Shown here in pieces: positions 8,806 to 16,247 of a DNA stretch of 25,786 nucleotides. The notes under the pieces are model-generated. The model was given only the letters and a program-made list of their open reading frames with translations, ran no database searches and was not told the origin of the DNA. The stretch spans positions 1 through 25,786 of the forward strand of contig JAEUQE010000118.1 of assembly GCA_016789785.1 (NCBI GenBank), given 5' to 3'. Source of the DNA: Bryobacterales bacterium (GTDB taxonomy: Bacteria; Acidobacteriota; Terriglobia; Bryobacterales; Bryobacteraceae). The position numbers and the translations under genes are program-made. Positions within the stretch are counted from its first letter, which is position 1. Each line of letters starts with the position of its first letter.

Positions 8806-10269
8806 TTGAAGCGCTCACCATGGCATCTCTGCGCGCAGATCCTGCTGCTGTTCCTGTTTCTGGTGAATCTGTACCGCGCAGCCACGCAGTCGATTACGAC
8901 GGATGAGGCGTTCACCTACAACCGCTCGGTGAGCGTGCCCATTCCTGCCCTTTGGCGCAATTTCGACGCGAATGACCACGTGTTGCACACCCTGCTATGC
9001 AAGGTCACGACGAACCTCTTCGGTGTCTCCGAGTTTACGCTTCGGATGCCTGCACTCGCCGGCGGAGTGCTCTACTTCTGGACGGTGCTCGCGCTCTGCC
9101 GGACTTTGTTTCGCGATGGGCCGTTTTTTCTGCTTGCCGTTGCGTCTTTGACTCTGAACCCGATGATGCTGGACTACTGCTCCATCGCTCGCGGCTATGG
9201 CATGGCCACCGCGCTGTTGCTGTTCGCGCTCTACCATCTCATCCGGTTCCAGGAATCGATCCGTGAACTGTGGCGGATGAATGTGGCGGGCTTTGCCCTG
9301 GCACTCGGAGTCGCCGCCAACCTCACCGTAGCGATGCCGGGAACGGTACTGGTGCTTGCATTCGCGGTCTGGTATCTCGGAGGGGCTCTGCACGACCAGA
9401 CCCGCCTCAGCGCTCGCTTTGACCACCTTGCCAACCGCATGATCATACCAGGAATCGTGGTGCTGGTCACGATTGTTCTCGTCCCAATGCTCCCCGCCAA
9501 GCGGGAGCACTTCTATGTCGGCTCAACCGAATTCATGCATTTCCTCACCAGCCTGGTCTACGCGTGCCTCTGGCGTCCGGCAAATCTTCTGGAGACCATG
9601 CCAATCAACAGGATCGTGGAGAACGCCTTGCGGATTGCGGGAGAGTTCGCTCTTCCCGTTCTGACGCTGGCGCTAATCGGGCTCGCCGCCGCACGCCGCA
9701 GGATGACGGTGGCGCACTGGTGGCTGACCGCTACCGTCCTGCTGACCGCCGGACTGCAAGTCATCCTACATCAGTGGCTCGGCTTGTTGTACCCGGAGCG
9801 CCGTACCGGGCTCTACTACGTACCGCTCGCCACGCTCACCGCCCTTGCTGCCGCGCATGTGGCTCCTCGCATTCTCCGGATCGGCGCTGGAGTCGTCGCC
9901 TGTACCGCGATTCTGATGTTCCTGCTCTCCTGGAACGTTCGCTACTACGACGAATGGCTCTTCGACGCCGGTACCCGCGACCTCATGCGGCAGGTGCAGA
10001 GACAATATGCGGGAAGTGGCAAGAAGCGGATCACGGCAAGCTGGCCGCTGCTTCACGTAGTTGGGTTTTACCGCAACCTGTATGGCTTGCATTGGCTGGA
10101 GGTCCCGCAGCCGAACGAACGGCCCGTCCAGGGGATGGATCTCTACCTGTTGACCCCAGAGGATCAGCCGCTAATCGATCAGTGGAAGCTTCGAATTCTG
10201 ACAGAAAACTCTGTATCTCGCGTAAGACTTGCAAACCGACTCACCGGAGAAACAAGTGCTAATCCGTAG
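8806..10269 (+). CDS. GT-C fold membrane glycosyltransferase (PMT/ArnT-like)
   Basis: This 487-residue polytopic protein has roughly 10-12 hydrophobic helices, the first at about 10-24. TTDEAFTYN (residues 31-39) lies in the first periplasmic loop and carries the acidic pair (Asp33-Glu34) typical of the GT-C catalytic site. CSIARGYGMATALLLFALYHL matches the next conserved segment of PMT_2/RgtA-like enzymes. Such enzymes move sugars from polyprenyl-phosphate donors onto lipid or protein acceptors outside the membrane. The start is uncertain. No in-frame ATG precedes the first helix, and TTG at 8806 gives a sensible short basic N-terminus; a TTG at 8734 would overlap the upstream gene. Its 3' end overlaps the convergent PGPGW gene by 11 bp. 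Confidence 0.8.
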   Translation: MKRSPWHLCAQILLLFLFLVNLYRAATQSITTDEAFTYNRSVSVPIPALWRNFDANDHVLHTLLCKVTTNLFGVSEFTLRMPALAGGVLYFWTVLALCRTLFRDGPFFLLAVASLTLNPMMLDYCSIARGYGMATALLLFALYHLIRFQESIRELWRMNVAGFALALGVAANLTVAMPGTVLVLAFAVWYLGGALHDQTRLSARFDHLANRMIIPGIVVLVTIVLVPMLPAKREHFYVGSTEFMHFLTSLVYACLWRPANLLETMPINRIVENALRIAGEFALPVLTLALIGLAAARRRMTVAHWWLTATVLLTAGLQVILHQWLGLLYPERRTGLYYVPLATLTALAAAHVAPRILRIGAGVVACTAILMFLLSWNVRYYDEWLFDAGTRDLMRQVQRQYAGSGKKRITASWPLLHVVGFYRNLYGLHWLEVPQPNERPVQGMDLYLLTPEDQPLIDQWKLRILTENSVSRVRLANRLTGETSANP

Positions 10270-10483
10270 CTGGTGGGTTGTTCTGTGGGCGCCCCTTGCT
10301 TCGCAATCCTTCCAACTTCCCCTTCCCCCAGTCCACCACTCGCTTCGCCCACGGGAAATGCTCGCCCAATATCACTAAGCCTAATATCATCAAAGGGATA
10401 CCTGGACCGGGAACAAAGGGCAAAGACAAAACAAAACCTACGAGAAGTAGGCCGAACCCGCCAAAAATTCGAAGGATCCGCAT
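10259..10483 (-). CDS. Small PGPGW-type transmembrane protein
   Basis: The 74-residue protein has two hydrophobic helices. One runs from residue 2 to about 21. The second follows the signature FVPGPGIPLMILGLVILGEHF. This matches the putative transmembrane PGPGW group (PF09656-like), whose function is unknown. A basic C-terminal tail (about 50-74) is probably cytoplasmic. ATG at 10483 or the GTG immediately before it could be the start; G-rich sequence (GGGGG) lies about 7-10 bases upstream. The stop lies inside the end of the convergent GT-C gene. Confidence 0.75.
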   Translation of the reverse strand: MRILRIFGGFGLLLVGFVLSLPFVPGPGIPLMILGLVILGEHFPWAKRVVDWGKGKLEGLRSKGRPQNNPPATD

Positions 10484-10572
10484 CACCCGTCTGCCCCCAG
10501 TCTAGCAAACAGCTCTCTACCTCGAAGACGTAGTTATCGATTTTTGGGGTTCCCGAAAACGTATTTCCCGCG

Positions 10573-10631
10573 TATACTAGTACTCGGTTTGGAGGTAATA
10601 GTACGAACCTTCCGAGTGATCGTACTATAAA
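10573..10631. promoter_or_regulatory. AT-rich upstream region with three GTAC cores spaced 21 bp
   Basis: The 193-bp gap before the PilZ gene is AT-rich compared with its surroundings. GTAC occurs at 10580-10583, 10601-10604 and 10622-10625, exactly 21 bp apart and so on one face of the helix. The first lies within the palindrome AGTACT. The arms ACTCGG (10582-10587) and CCGAGT (10612-10617) can also pair. TATACT at 10573-10578 resembles a -10 box but has no good -35. An operator array for PilZ expression is an inference. Confidence 0.35.
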
Positions 10632-10676
10632 CTATTGACCCAGCTACGGCTGCAACCTTAGAGTGAGGTTGTGACT

Positions 10677-10988
10677 TTGATCGACCAACGCAGAAACCAA
10701 CGCTACGAGCTCCGTCTTCCGTTCGAACTTGTGCGGACCGGATCGAAACCGGTGGGTTGCACCGGTGAAACGCTGAACCTGAGTTCCGGTGGCGTCTTGT
10801 TTACGTCCGAGGCCACCATCGAGGTCGGCCAGTCGATCGAGTTCATCATCACCTTGCCAACGAAGGTCCGGCTTCGTTGCATCGGCAAGGTGGTTCGAAC
10901 CGAGAGACCCGCGGTGGAAGAGGAGTTGGAGGGCAACGTCGCGGCGACCGTCGAGCGCTTCGAGTTTGTCCGCGCCGCCAAAGGGTAG
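10677..10988 (+). CDS. Single-domain PilZ protein (probable c-di-GMP receptor)
   Basis: The protein is a lone PilZ domain of 103 residues. Both ligand motifs are present: RxxxR at Arg5-Arg9 (RRNQR) and NxSxxG at Asn34-Gly39 (NLSSGG). They lie at the usual spacing in front of a six-stranded barrel (GQSIEFIITLP, LRCIGKVVRTE). PilZ proteins bind cyclic di-GMP and pass the signal to motility, secretion or polysaccharide machinery. The partner is not identifiable here. TTG at 10677 is preferred because GAGG ends eight bases upstream. The in-frame GTG at 10671 is only two bases from it, too close for normal initiation. The upstream region carries a phased GTAC array. Confidence 0.88.
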   Translation: MIDQRRNQRYELRLPFELVRTGSKPVGCTGETLNLSSGGVLFTSEATIEVGQSIEFIITLPTKVRLRCIGKVVRTERPAVEEELEGNVAATVERFEFVRAAKG

Positions 10989-11091
10989 GGGCCCAGGCCC
11001 GCTCGCGTGGCGCTTTCGCACGCCATAATAGTCTGGTACAGGTGGTTTGGCGCGACGTCACACGCCGCCAATTCCGCCCTCCAGGACAACT

Positions 11092-13440
11092 GTGAATCTC
11101 AACTTATTCGCTCCCGAGGACCCCGAGTCCTCCGCGCTGGTGCACCGGCCGACCCTGGATGCGGTGTTGGCCCGCATGCAGGAATGGATGGGCCAGCCAA
11201 ACTCACCCGTCCGCTCGATCCGCCACGAGCCCGCCAAACTCGGCCAGTACGCCGATTTCCCGGAGCAGCTTCAGGAGCCCGTGCTCGCCATGCTCGAGAA
11301 ACGCGGAATCCGGAGCCTCTATTCCCACCAGGCCGAAGTGTTCCAGCATACCGCCGCGGGCCGCAACGTCGTGGTGGTCACGCCGACCGCCAGCGGCAAG
11401 ACTCTCTGCTACAACCTGCCCGTGTGGAATGCGCTGCTCGCTGACCCAAACGCCCGCGCTTTCTACCTTTTCCCGACCAAGGCGCTGTCCGAGGACCAGT
11501 TGCACGAGTTCCAGGCCGCCGTTGACGGGATGGGCGCCCCCATCCGCGCCTTCACCTACGATGGCGACACCCCACAGGACGCCCGCAAGGCGATCCGCGA
11601 GCGGGCCAACGTCGCCCTTACGAATCCCGACATGCTGCATGCCGGCATTCTCCCTCACCATACAAAGTGGGCCAAGTTCTTCGAAAACCTCAAATTCCTG
11701 GTCATTGATGAGTTGCATTACTACCGGGGCGTCTACGGCAGCCACATGGCGAACGTCCTGCGCCGGCTCAAGCGGATTTGCGGCTTCTACGGCTCCAAGC
11801 CTCAGGTGATTTGCAGCTCCGCCACTATCGCCAATCCGAAGCAACTAGCGGAAACCCTCCTTGAGGAGCCCTTCGAACTGGTCGGTTCCAGCGGCGCGCC
11901 CACGGGCGAAAAGTACTTCGTCTTTTACAATCCGCCGGTGATCAATTCGCAGTTGGGGATCCGCCGCAGCTATCTTCACGAGACCCGGCGCATCGCCGCC
12001 GAGATGATCGAAAGAGGCCAGCAGACGCTCGTCTTCGCCAATAACCGGCTCGCTACCGAGATCCTCATCACCTACCTGAAGGACGCCTGCGAAAAAGGGC
12101 TGACGCCTCCGGGCGCGATTCGCGGGTATCGTGGCGGCTATCTGCCGAGGGAGCGCCGCGAGATCGAACGCAAGCTGCGCGATGGCGAGATCCGTGGAGT
12201 GGTCGCGACCAACGCGCTGGAGCTTGGCATCGACATTGGATCGCTCGACGCCGTGGTGATGGCTGGCTATCCAGGCACCATCGCCTCTACCTGGCAGCGC
12301 TCCGGCCGTGCCGGCCGCCGTCAGAACACTTCACTCGCGGTGATGGTGGCATCCAGCAGTCCGCTCGACCAGTACATCGTGGAAAACCCCGACTACTTCT
12401 TCGGCCAGTCCCCCGAACACGCCAACATCAACCCCAACAACCTCGAGATCCTGATCAACCATCTCAAGTGCGCCGCTTTCGAACTCCCCATCAAGGATGG
12501 CGAGAAGTTCGGTTCGCACGATTCATCGGCGCTGTGCCGGTTCCTCGGCGAATTGCATCTGCTCCATCATTCGGCGGGCGCATGGCACTGGACTTCCGAC
12601 ACCTATCCCGCTGACGCAATCAGCCTGCGATCCGTCACCAGCGACAATTTCGTTGTCATCGACACGACGCACGAAGCCCGTGTCATCGCCGAAGTCTCCT
12701 TCCCCGCGGCGCTGGTCGAGTTGCACGAGAAGGCCATCTATCTCCACGAAGCGAAGCAGTTCCAGGTGGAGAAGTTCGACTACGAGCAACGGAAAGCCTT
12801 CGTCCGGCAGGTGGAGTGTGACTACTTCACCGACGCCATCGACTACACGCAGGTGAAGGAATTGGAACGCTTCGACGAAGGCCCGCAAGCGAGCGCTGTC
12901 GCCGCGCATGGCGAGGTGCGGGTGAACCGCCAGATTGTCGGCTTCAAGAAAGTGAAGTTCTATACGCTGGAAAACGTTGGCGCCGGGCAGTTGTCCATGC
13001 CCGAACAGGAAATGCACACCACGTCCTTCTGGCTGCATTTTCCCGAGGCGTTCCTGGCGAAGTTTCCCGATCTGTCACCCGCACAGAAGCAGAACGGCCT
13101 CACCGGCCTCGGCAATGCCATGCGGGCAATCGCGGCTCTGCTGCTGATGTGCGATCCGCGCGACCTCGGTGTCGCCCTCACGGAAGACATCGCGAAGAGC
13201 AACTCGATTTTTGAACCCGATCTGTTCCTGTTTGACAACTATCCCGGTGGCATCGGGCAAAGCGCGCCGCTCTTCAAGCTCAGGGAGAAACTTCTCGGAG
13301 CGACTGCTGAGATGATTCGCCGTTGCCCTTGCGAAAACGGCTGTCCGAGCTGTGTCGGGCCCGCGGGCGAAACAGGGGACGGCGGCAAACTTGCTGCCTA
13401 CCGAATTCTCATGGAACTGCTTGGAACCGCAAGTTCCTAG
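11092..13440 (+). CDS. MrfA/YprA-type DEAD/DEAH-box helicase with C-terminal zinc (DUF1998) domain
   Basis: This 782-residue SF2 helicase shows all the main motifs: Walker A TPTASGKT (97-104), DELH as motif II (about 205-209), SSATIAN, ATNALELGID (about 371-380) and QRSGRAGRR (about 402-410). The C-terminal DUF1998/MZB region ends in a zinc-type cluster of Cys745, Cys747, Cys751 and Cys754 (CPCENGCPSC). Bacillus MrfA, of the same layout, is a 3'-5' DNA helicase in a mitomycin-type repair pathway, and fungal Hrq1 is related. No partner nuclease like MrfB is adjacent. GTG at 11092 is chosen because AGGA lies five bases upstream. A TTG at 11047 is in frame but has a poorly placed ribosome site. 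The stop codon sits inside a large hairpin. Confidence 0.92.
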   Translation: MNLNLFAPEDPESSALVHRPTLDAVLARMQEWMGQPNSPVRSIRHEPAKLGQYADFPEQLQEPVLAMLEKRGIRSLYSHQAEVFQHTAAGRNVVVVTPTASGKTLCYNLPVWNALLADPNARAFYLFPTKALSEDQLHEFQAAVDGMGAPIRAFTYDGDTPQDARKAIRERANVALTNPDMLHAGILPHHTKWAKFFENLKFLVIDELHYYRGVYGSHMANVLRRLKRICGFYGSKPQVICSSATIANPKQLAETLLEEPFELVGSSGAPTGEKYFVFYNPPVINSQLGIRRSYLHETRRIAAEMIERGQQTLVFANNRLATEILITYLKDACEKGLTPPGAIRGYRGGYLPRERREIERKLRDGEIRGVVATNALELGIDIGSLDAVVMAGYPGTIASTWQRSGRAGRRQNTSLAVMVASSSPLDQYIVENPDYFFGQSPEHANINPNNLEILINHLKCAAFELPIKDGEKFGSHDSSALCRFLGELHLLHHSAGAWHWTSDTYPADAISLRSVTSDNFVVIDTTHEARVIAEVSFPAALVELHEKAIYLHEAKQFQVEKFDYEQRKAFVRQVECDYFTDAIDYTQVKELERFDEGPQASAVAAHGEVRVNRQIVGFKKVKFYTLENVGAGQLSMPEQEMHTTSFWLHFPEAFLAKFPDLSPAQKQNGLTGLGNAMRAIAALLLMCDPRDLGVALTEDIAKSNSIFEPDLFLFDNYPGGIGQSAPLFKLREKLLGATAEMIRRCPCENGCPSCVGPAGETGDGGKLAAYRILMELLGTASS

Positions 13441-13447
13441 CTGTTCC
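13413..13447. terminator. Imperfect 15-bp hairpin between convergent gene ends
   Basis: GGAACTGCTTGGAAC (13413-13427) pairs with GTTCCTAGCTGTTCC (13433-13447) across the loop CGCAA, with two mismatches. It covers the helicase stop and lies just past the stop of the leftward 66-residue gene, so it could end transcription from both sides. No T-run follows on either strand, which keeps confidence moderate. Confidence 0.45.
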
Positions 13448-13452
13448 AGTTC

Positions 13453-13653
13453 CTAAACATGCCTGTGCCGGTCCACCCACCGCAGATACCGCAGCATTTC
13501 GCCGCGGTGCACCCATAGAAACTGCCAGAATTGCCGTGGCCCGATCTCCTCGGCATGCAGTCCCCAATAAGTCTCGATGCGCCAGCGGAGGTATGGGCTG
13601 CGCCACGGAGTGAGGCGATAGCCTCGTGATGCCTGCCAGAGAAAGGCAATCAC
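13453..13653 (-). CDS. Conserved-looking 66-residue protein, coupled to VWA gene
   Basis: The small basic protein is rich in Trp, Tyr and Arg. It contains GYRLTPWRSPYLRWRIETY, then GLHAEEI, FWQFLW and MLRYLRW. It has no signal peptide or clear membrane helix. GTG at 13653 overlaps the stop of the upstream VWA gene (GTGA), a classic translational-coupling arrangement. I think I have seen similar short proteins in Acidobacteriota genomes, but I cannot name a domain. Composition suggests a compact helical fold that may bind nucleic acid or a partner protein. The coding call rests on the GTGA overlap and the non-random sequence. Its stop lies 12 bp past the helicase stop. Confidence 0.65.
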   Translation of the reverse strand: MIAFLWQASRGYRLTPWRSPYLRWRIETYWGLHAEEIGPRQFWQFLWVHRGEMLRYLRWVDRHRHV

Positions 13654-14603
13654 GGCTTGAGGGAACTGGAAACTTTCCTGGCCGGTGGCGGTGCGGGTGC
13701 GGTCGCTTTGCCCAGCGGCGTCGCATAGTAGCCGCTACGAGTCCGCACGGATGGCCTTCCCGGAGCGTTCACCGACACCTTGATCTGACGGAACGTGCCG
13801 TCCAGTGCCTGATTGGCGGGGGTGTAGGCGATCATGAATTGATTCCGGATTTCGTAGGCCACTTCCAGAGCGATCTTTTCCACTTCCGCCAGATCCTTGG
13901 GGAAAAACGCCAGACCGCCTGACGCGTTCGCCAGCGCCGTCAATGCCTTCTTCGCCTTCAATGCTTCGCGCCGTTCCTCTTCATTGAGAAGCCCAATGCA
14001 ATAAACCAATACCTCGGCCCGGTGCGCCTTTTCGATCAACTTCTCGAGCGTCAACTGACTGGTGTTGTCGTTGCCGTCGGTGACCACCAGCAAGACCTTC
14101 TTGTTCCTCTTGCCCTTGTCCTTCACCTCATCCAGAGACATGCTCAAGGCATCCCGCATGGCCGTTCCACCGCGGGAATCGATGCGCGTCAGCCCCTCTT
14201 CCAGTTTCTTGTGATCGTTCGTGAACGGAACATCGAGAAAGGCATCGTCATTGAAATTCACGATGAGCACTTCATCGTTCGGATTCGAGGCCTTCACCAT
14301 GGCAAGCGCCGCCGCTTCCACCTTCTGCCGCTTGTCACGCATGCTGCCGCTGTTGTCGATAATCAGCCCCATCGAAACCGCGATATCCTCGCGCTTGAAA
14401 TCGCGGATCTGTTGGTCGACGCCATTCTCCTGCACACGGAACGACTCTTTTGGCAGCTTGTTCAGCAGCTTGCCGTTCTTGTCCATCACACTGGCGTGCA
14501 ACACCACCAGCCTGGTATCGGAGGAGAACGTAGGCGGCTCCTCCTGCTGTGCCATCAAGGATGCCGTGAGAGCAAGCAACAAAATGCTATTGCGTGGGGG
14601 CAT
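13650..14603 (-). CDS. VWFA-related acidobacterial exported protein (TIGR03436-like), copy 1
   Basis: The 317-residue protein has a Sec signal peptide (about 1-19, ending MAQ), a short beta-rich segment (30-70) and a von Willebrand A domain (about 76-265). The metal-ion site is complete: Asp83, Ser85 and Ser87 (DNSGSM), Thr147 (GGTAMRDA) and Asp176 (VTDGNDN). The C-terminus closes with IRNQFMIAYTPANQALDGTFRQIKV and SVRTRSGYYA, the pattern of the VWFA-related Acidobacterial family. Function is unknown; binding of a protein ligand outside the membrane is expected. A proline-rich tail (300-308) follows. It overlaps the upstream paralogue by 17 bp and is coupled to the downstream small gene. Confidence 0.9.
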   Translation of the reverse strand: MPPRNSILLLALTASLMAQQEEPPTFSSDTRLVVLHASVMDKNGKLLNKLPKESFRVQENGVDQQIRDFKREDIAVSMGLIIDNSGSMRDKRQKVEAAALAMVKASNPNDEVLIVNFNDDAFLDVPFTNDHKKLEEGLTRIDSRGGTAMRDALSMSLDEVKDKGKRNKKVLLVVTDGNDNTSQLTLEKLIEKAHRAEVLVYCIGLLNEEERREALKAKKALTALANASGGLAFFPKDLAEVEKIALEVAYEIRNQFMIAYTPANQALDGTFRQIKVSVNAPGRPSVRTRSGYYATPLGKATAPAPPPARKVSSSLKP

Positions 14604-15612
14604 AATAACCCATCCGATAGAAGGTCCTCAGTTGAGGATACCCCTTCGGCTGATTCACCTTTACTTTTACCCGCCGGTACTTTCCGTCGCGCGCCAGATT
14701 GCTGGGCGCATACCCCAGCACATACTGATTGCGAAGCTCAACACCGATCTTTGCGGCGACGTCCGGCAGTTCATTGACGTTCTCGACCGGGAAATGACGT
14801 CCGCCGGTCTGTTCCGAAATCTCACTCAACAGGCTCGGCCCCGACAATTCCTCGGCCGTCCGCCCTCGCGAGGACGCCGGCTCGAAGATGCCCATCGCAT
14901 AGATCTGGACGTCTGCCTCACGCACCAAGTTACGAATCTCGCTCTCGGTGTAGCGGCTTGAGTTGTCGCCGCCATCGGACAGAATCAGAATCGCCTTGCG
15001 CGGGTTCTTGCCCTTCTTCATCTGGTGGATCGCCAGATATACCGCGTCGAGCAGCGCCGTGCGGCCCTTTGCCTGCGTGAACGTGAGCCGGTTCTGCACT
15101 TCCTCGGTGTTGTGCGTGAACGGCACCATCAACTCGGCGCGGTCATTGAACTGAACCAGGAAAAACTCGTCCTCCGGGTTCGCGATCTTGAAAAACTGCG
15201 CCGCGGCCTGCCGGGCCTTACCCAGCTTGTTCGACATGCTCCCGCTCGAGTCAAACACCAAGCCAACGGAGAGTGGCGCATCCTCGCTCGAAAACTGCGA
15301 GATCGCCTGCTCCACGTTGTCCTCGTGCAAGCGGAAGTATTCCTTGTCGAGACCTGTGACGAAGCGGTTGAGAGGATCGGTTACGGTGACTGGGATCAGG
15401 ACCAGTGTCGAGTCCACGCGAATGTTCGCGGGACGGCGCTGCTCCGAGGAACTAGCCTCGGCGCCTTTCTTTGCCCGAGGCTCGATTGCAATCCGCGGCT
15501 GAGGCCCGGATTGAGTCGATTCCGCCTGATTTTTGACTTTCTCCTCTGCGTGTGAGCCGCTCGCAATCAGAAGAGCAGAAGCCAGAAGAAGGGAGACTAT
15601 TCGCGCAGTCAT
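14587..15612 (-). CDS. VWFA-related acidobacterial exported protein (TIGR03436-like), copy 2
   Basis: This 341-residue paralogue of its downstream neighbour has a signal peptide (about 1-22, ending SHA). A low-complexity charged linker (23-62) precedes the VWA domain (about 112-320). The MIDAS set is complete: Asp121, Ser123 and Ser125 (DSSGSM), Thr185 and Asp213. The C-terminus ends LRNQYVLGYAPSNLARDGKYRRVKV and RMGYYAP, as in copy 1. ATG at 15612 is chosen over several upstream in-frame starts because GGAGGG lies seven bases before it and the signal peptide begins there. An extended -10 promoter precedes it. The two copies and the coupled small gene form a leftward operon. Confidence 0.9.
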   Translation of the reverse strand: MTARIVSLLLASALLIASGSHAEEKVKNQAESTQSGPQPRIAIEPRAKKGAEASSSEQRRPANIRVDSTLVLIPVTVTDPLNRFVTGLDKEYFRLHEDNVEQAISQFSSEDAPLSVGLVFDSSGSMSNKLGKARQAAAQFFKIANPEDEFFLVQFNDRAELMVPFTHNTEEVQNRLTFTQAKGRTALLDAVYLAIHQMKKGKNPRKAILILSDGGDNSSRYTESEIRNLVREADVQIYAMGIFEPASSRGRTAEELSGPSLLSEISEQTGGRHFPVENVNELPDVAAKIGVELRNQYVLGYAPSNLARDGKYRRVKVKVNQPKGYPQLRTFYRMGYYAPTQ

Positions 15613-15639
15613 CCACTGTCCCTCCATCAAACTAACCAA

Positions 15640-15648
15640 AGTATACCA
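15640..15648 (-). promoter_or_regulatory. Extended -10 promoter for the VWA operon
   Basis: On the minus strand the sequence reads TGGTATACT: a TGN extension followed by TATACT, close to the sigma-70 consensus. It lies about 28 bp before the copy-2 start and leaves room for a short leader carrying GGAGGG. No clear -35 is visible, which is acceptable for an extended -10. Confidence 0.45.
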
Positions 15649-15704
15649 TGCACTTTTTTGAACGCTTCCAGGTTCCGGGAAGGTTTTGCAACTGTCTCTT
15701 TCTC

Positions 15705-15734
15705 TTGGATGCATCCGGCGCTTTCGGATATACA
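15705..15734 (+). promoter_or_regulatory. Candidate promoter for the Rieske/cytochrome b operon
   Basis: TTGGAT (15705-15710) and TATACA (15729-15734) are 18 bp apart and lie just before the Rieske start codons at 15737 and 15743. Transcription would begin at or next to the second ATG, implying a very short or absent leader. No ribosome site is seen, which agrees. The match is only moderate. Confidence 0.35.
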
Positions 15735-15736
15735 AT

Positions 15737-16246
15737 ATGCGCATGAGAACTTCAGGGCACGAGGACGAAAGTCCCGATAGACGGCGTTTCCAGATCACTG
15801 TGATCTACGGGTTGGGATCACTCATCGGGTTGGGGCTCGCCGCCCCGGCAGGTGTGTACCTCCTATTCCCGCCCAAATCCAAGAAACAAGACCAGTGGGT
15901 GGAGGCAGGCAGCCTCAGCCAATTGCAGGTAGGGGTACCGGAAGAACTCGTCTTCCGAAAGAACCGCGTGGATGGCTGGAAAGTCTCCAGCGAGAAAACT
16001 TCCGCCTGGGTGGTGAAGAAGTCCGACACCGAAGTCATCGCCTTCGCTCCCCAATGCACGCACCTGGGTTGCGCGTTCCGCTGGGAGGACCGCAAGAAAA
16101 CCTTCCTCTGTCCTTGCCATACCTCGAACTTCGATCTCGAAGGCAAGGTGCTCGACGGTCCGGCGCCACGGCCGCTGGATCGCTACGAAGTGAAGGTCGA
16201 GGGCCAGAAACTGCTCCTCGGCGCAATCCGGAAGTCGGAGGCATGA
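15737..16246 (+). CDS. Rieske 2Fe-2S protein of a cytochrome bc complex
   Basis: The 169-residue protein has a short cytoplasmic N-terminus ending in DRRRF, one membrane anchor (about 21-45) and a Rieske fold. The cluster ligands and disulfide cysteines are present: Cys107-Thr-His109-Leu-Gly-Cys112 and Cys125-Pro-Cys127-His128. Rieske subunits take electrons from quinol at the P side of the membrane. The RRRF before the helix is consistent with Tat-dependent insertion, as known for Rieske proteins. Two nearby ATGs (15737 and 15743) are possible. The cytochrome b gene begins 1 bp after the stop, so the two are one operon. Confidence 0.93.
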   Translation: MRMRTSGHEDESPDRRRFQITVIYGLGSLIGLGLAAPAGVYLLFPPKSKKQDQWVEAGSLSQLQVGVPEELVFRKNRVDGWKVSSEKTSAWVVKKSDTEVIAFAPQCTHLGCAFRWEDRKKTFLCPCHTSNFDLEGKVLDGPAPRPLDRYEVKVEGQKLLLGAIRKSEA

Positions 16247-16247
16247 C

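Noticed and set aside
13612..13625. GAGGCGATAGCCTC, similar to arms of hairpins near 22.05 and 22.63 kb
   Set aside because: It lies inside the 66-residue coding sequence. The shared bases are short, so a repeat family is not supported.
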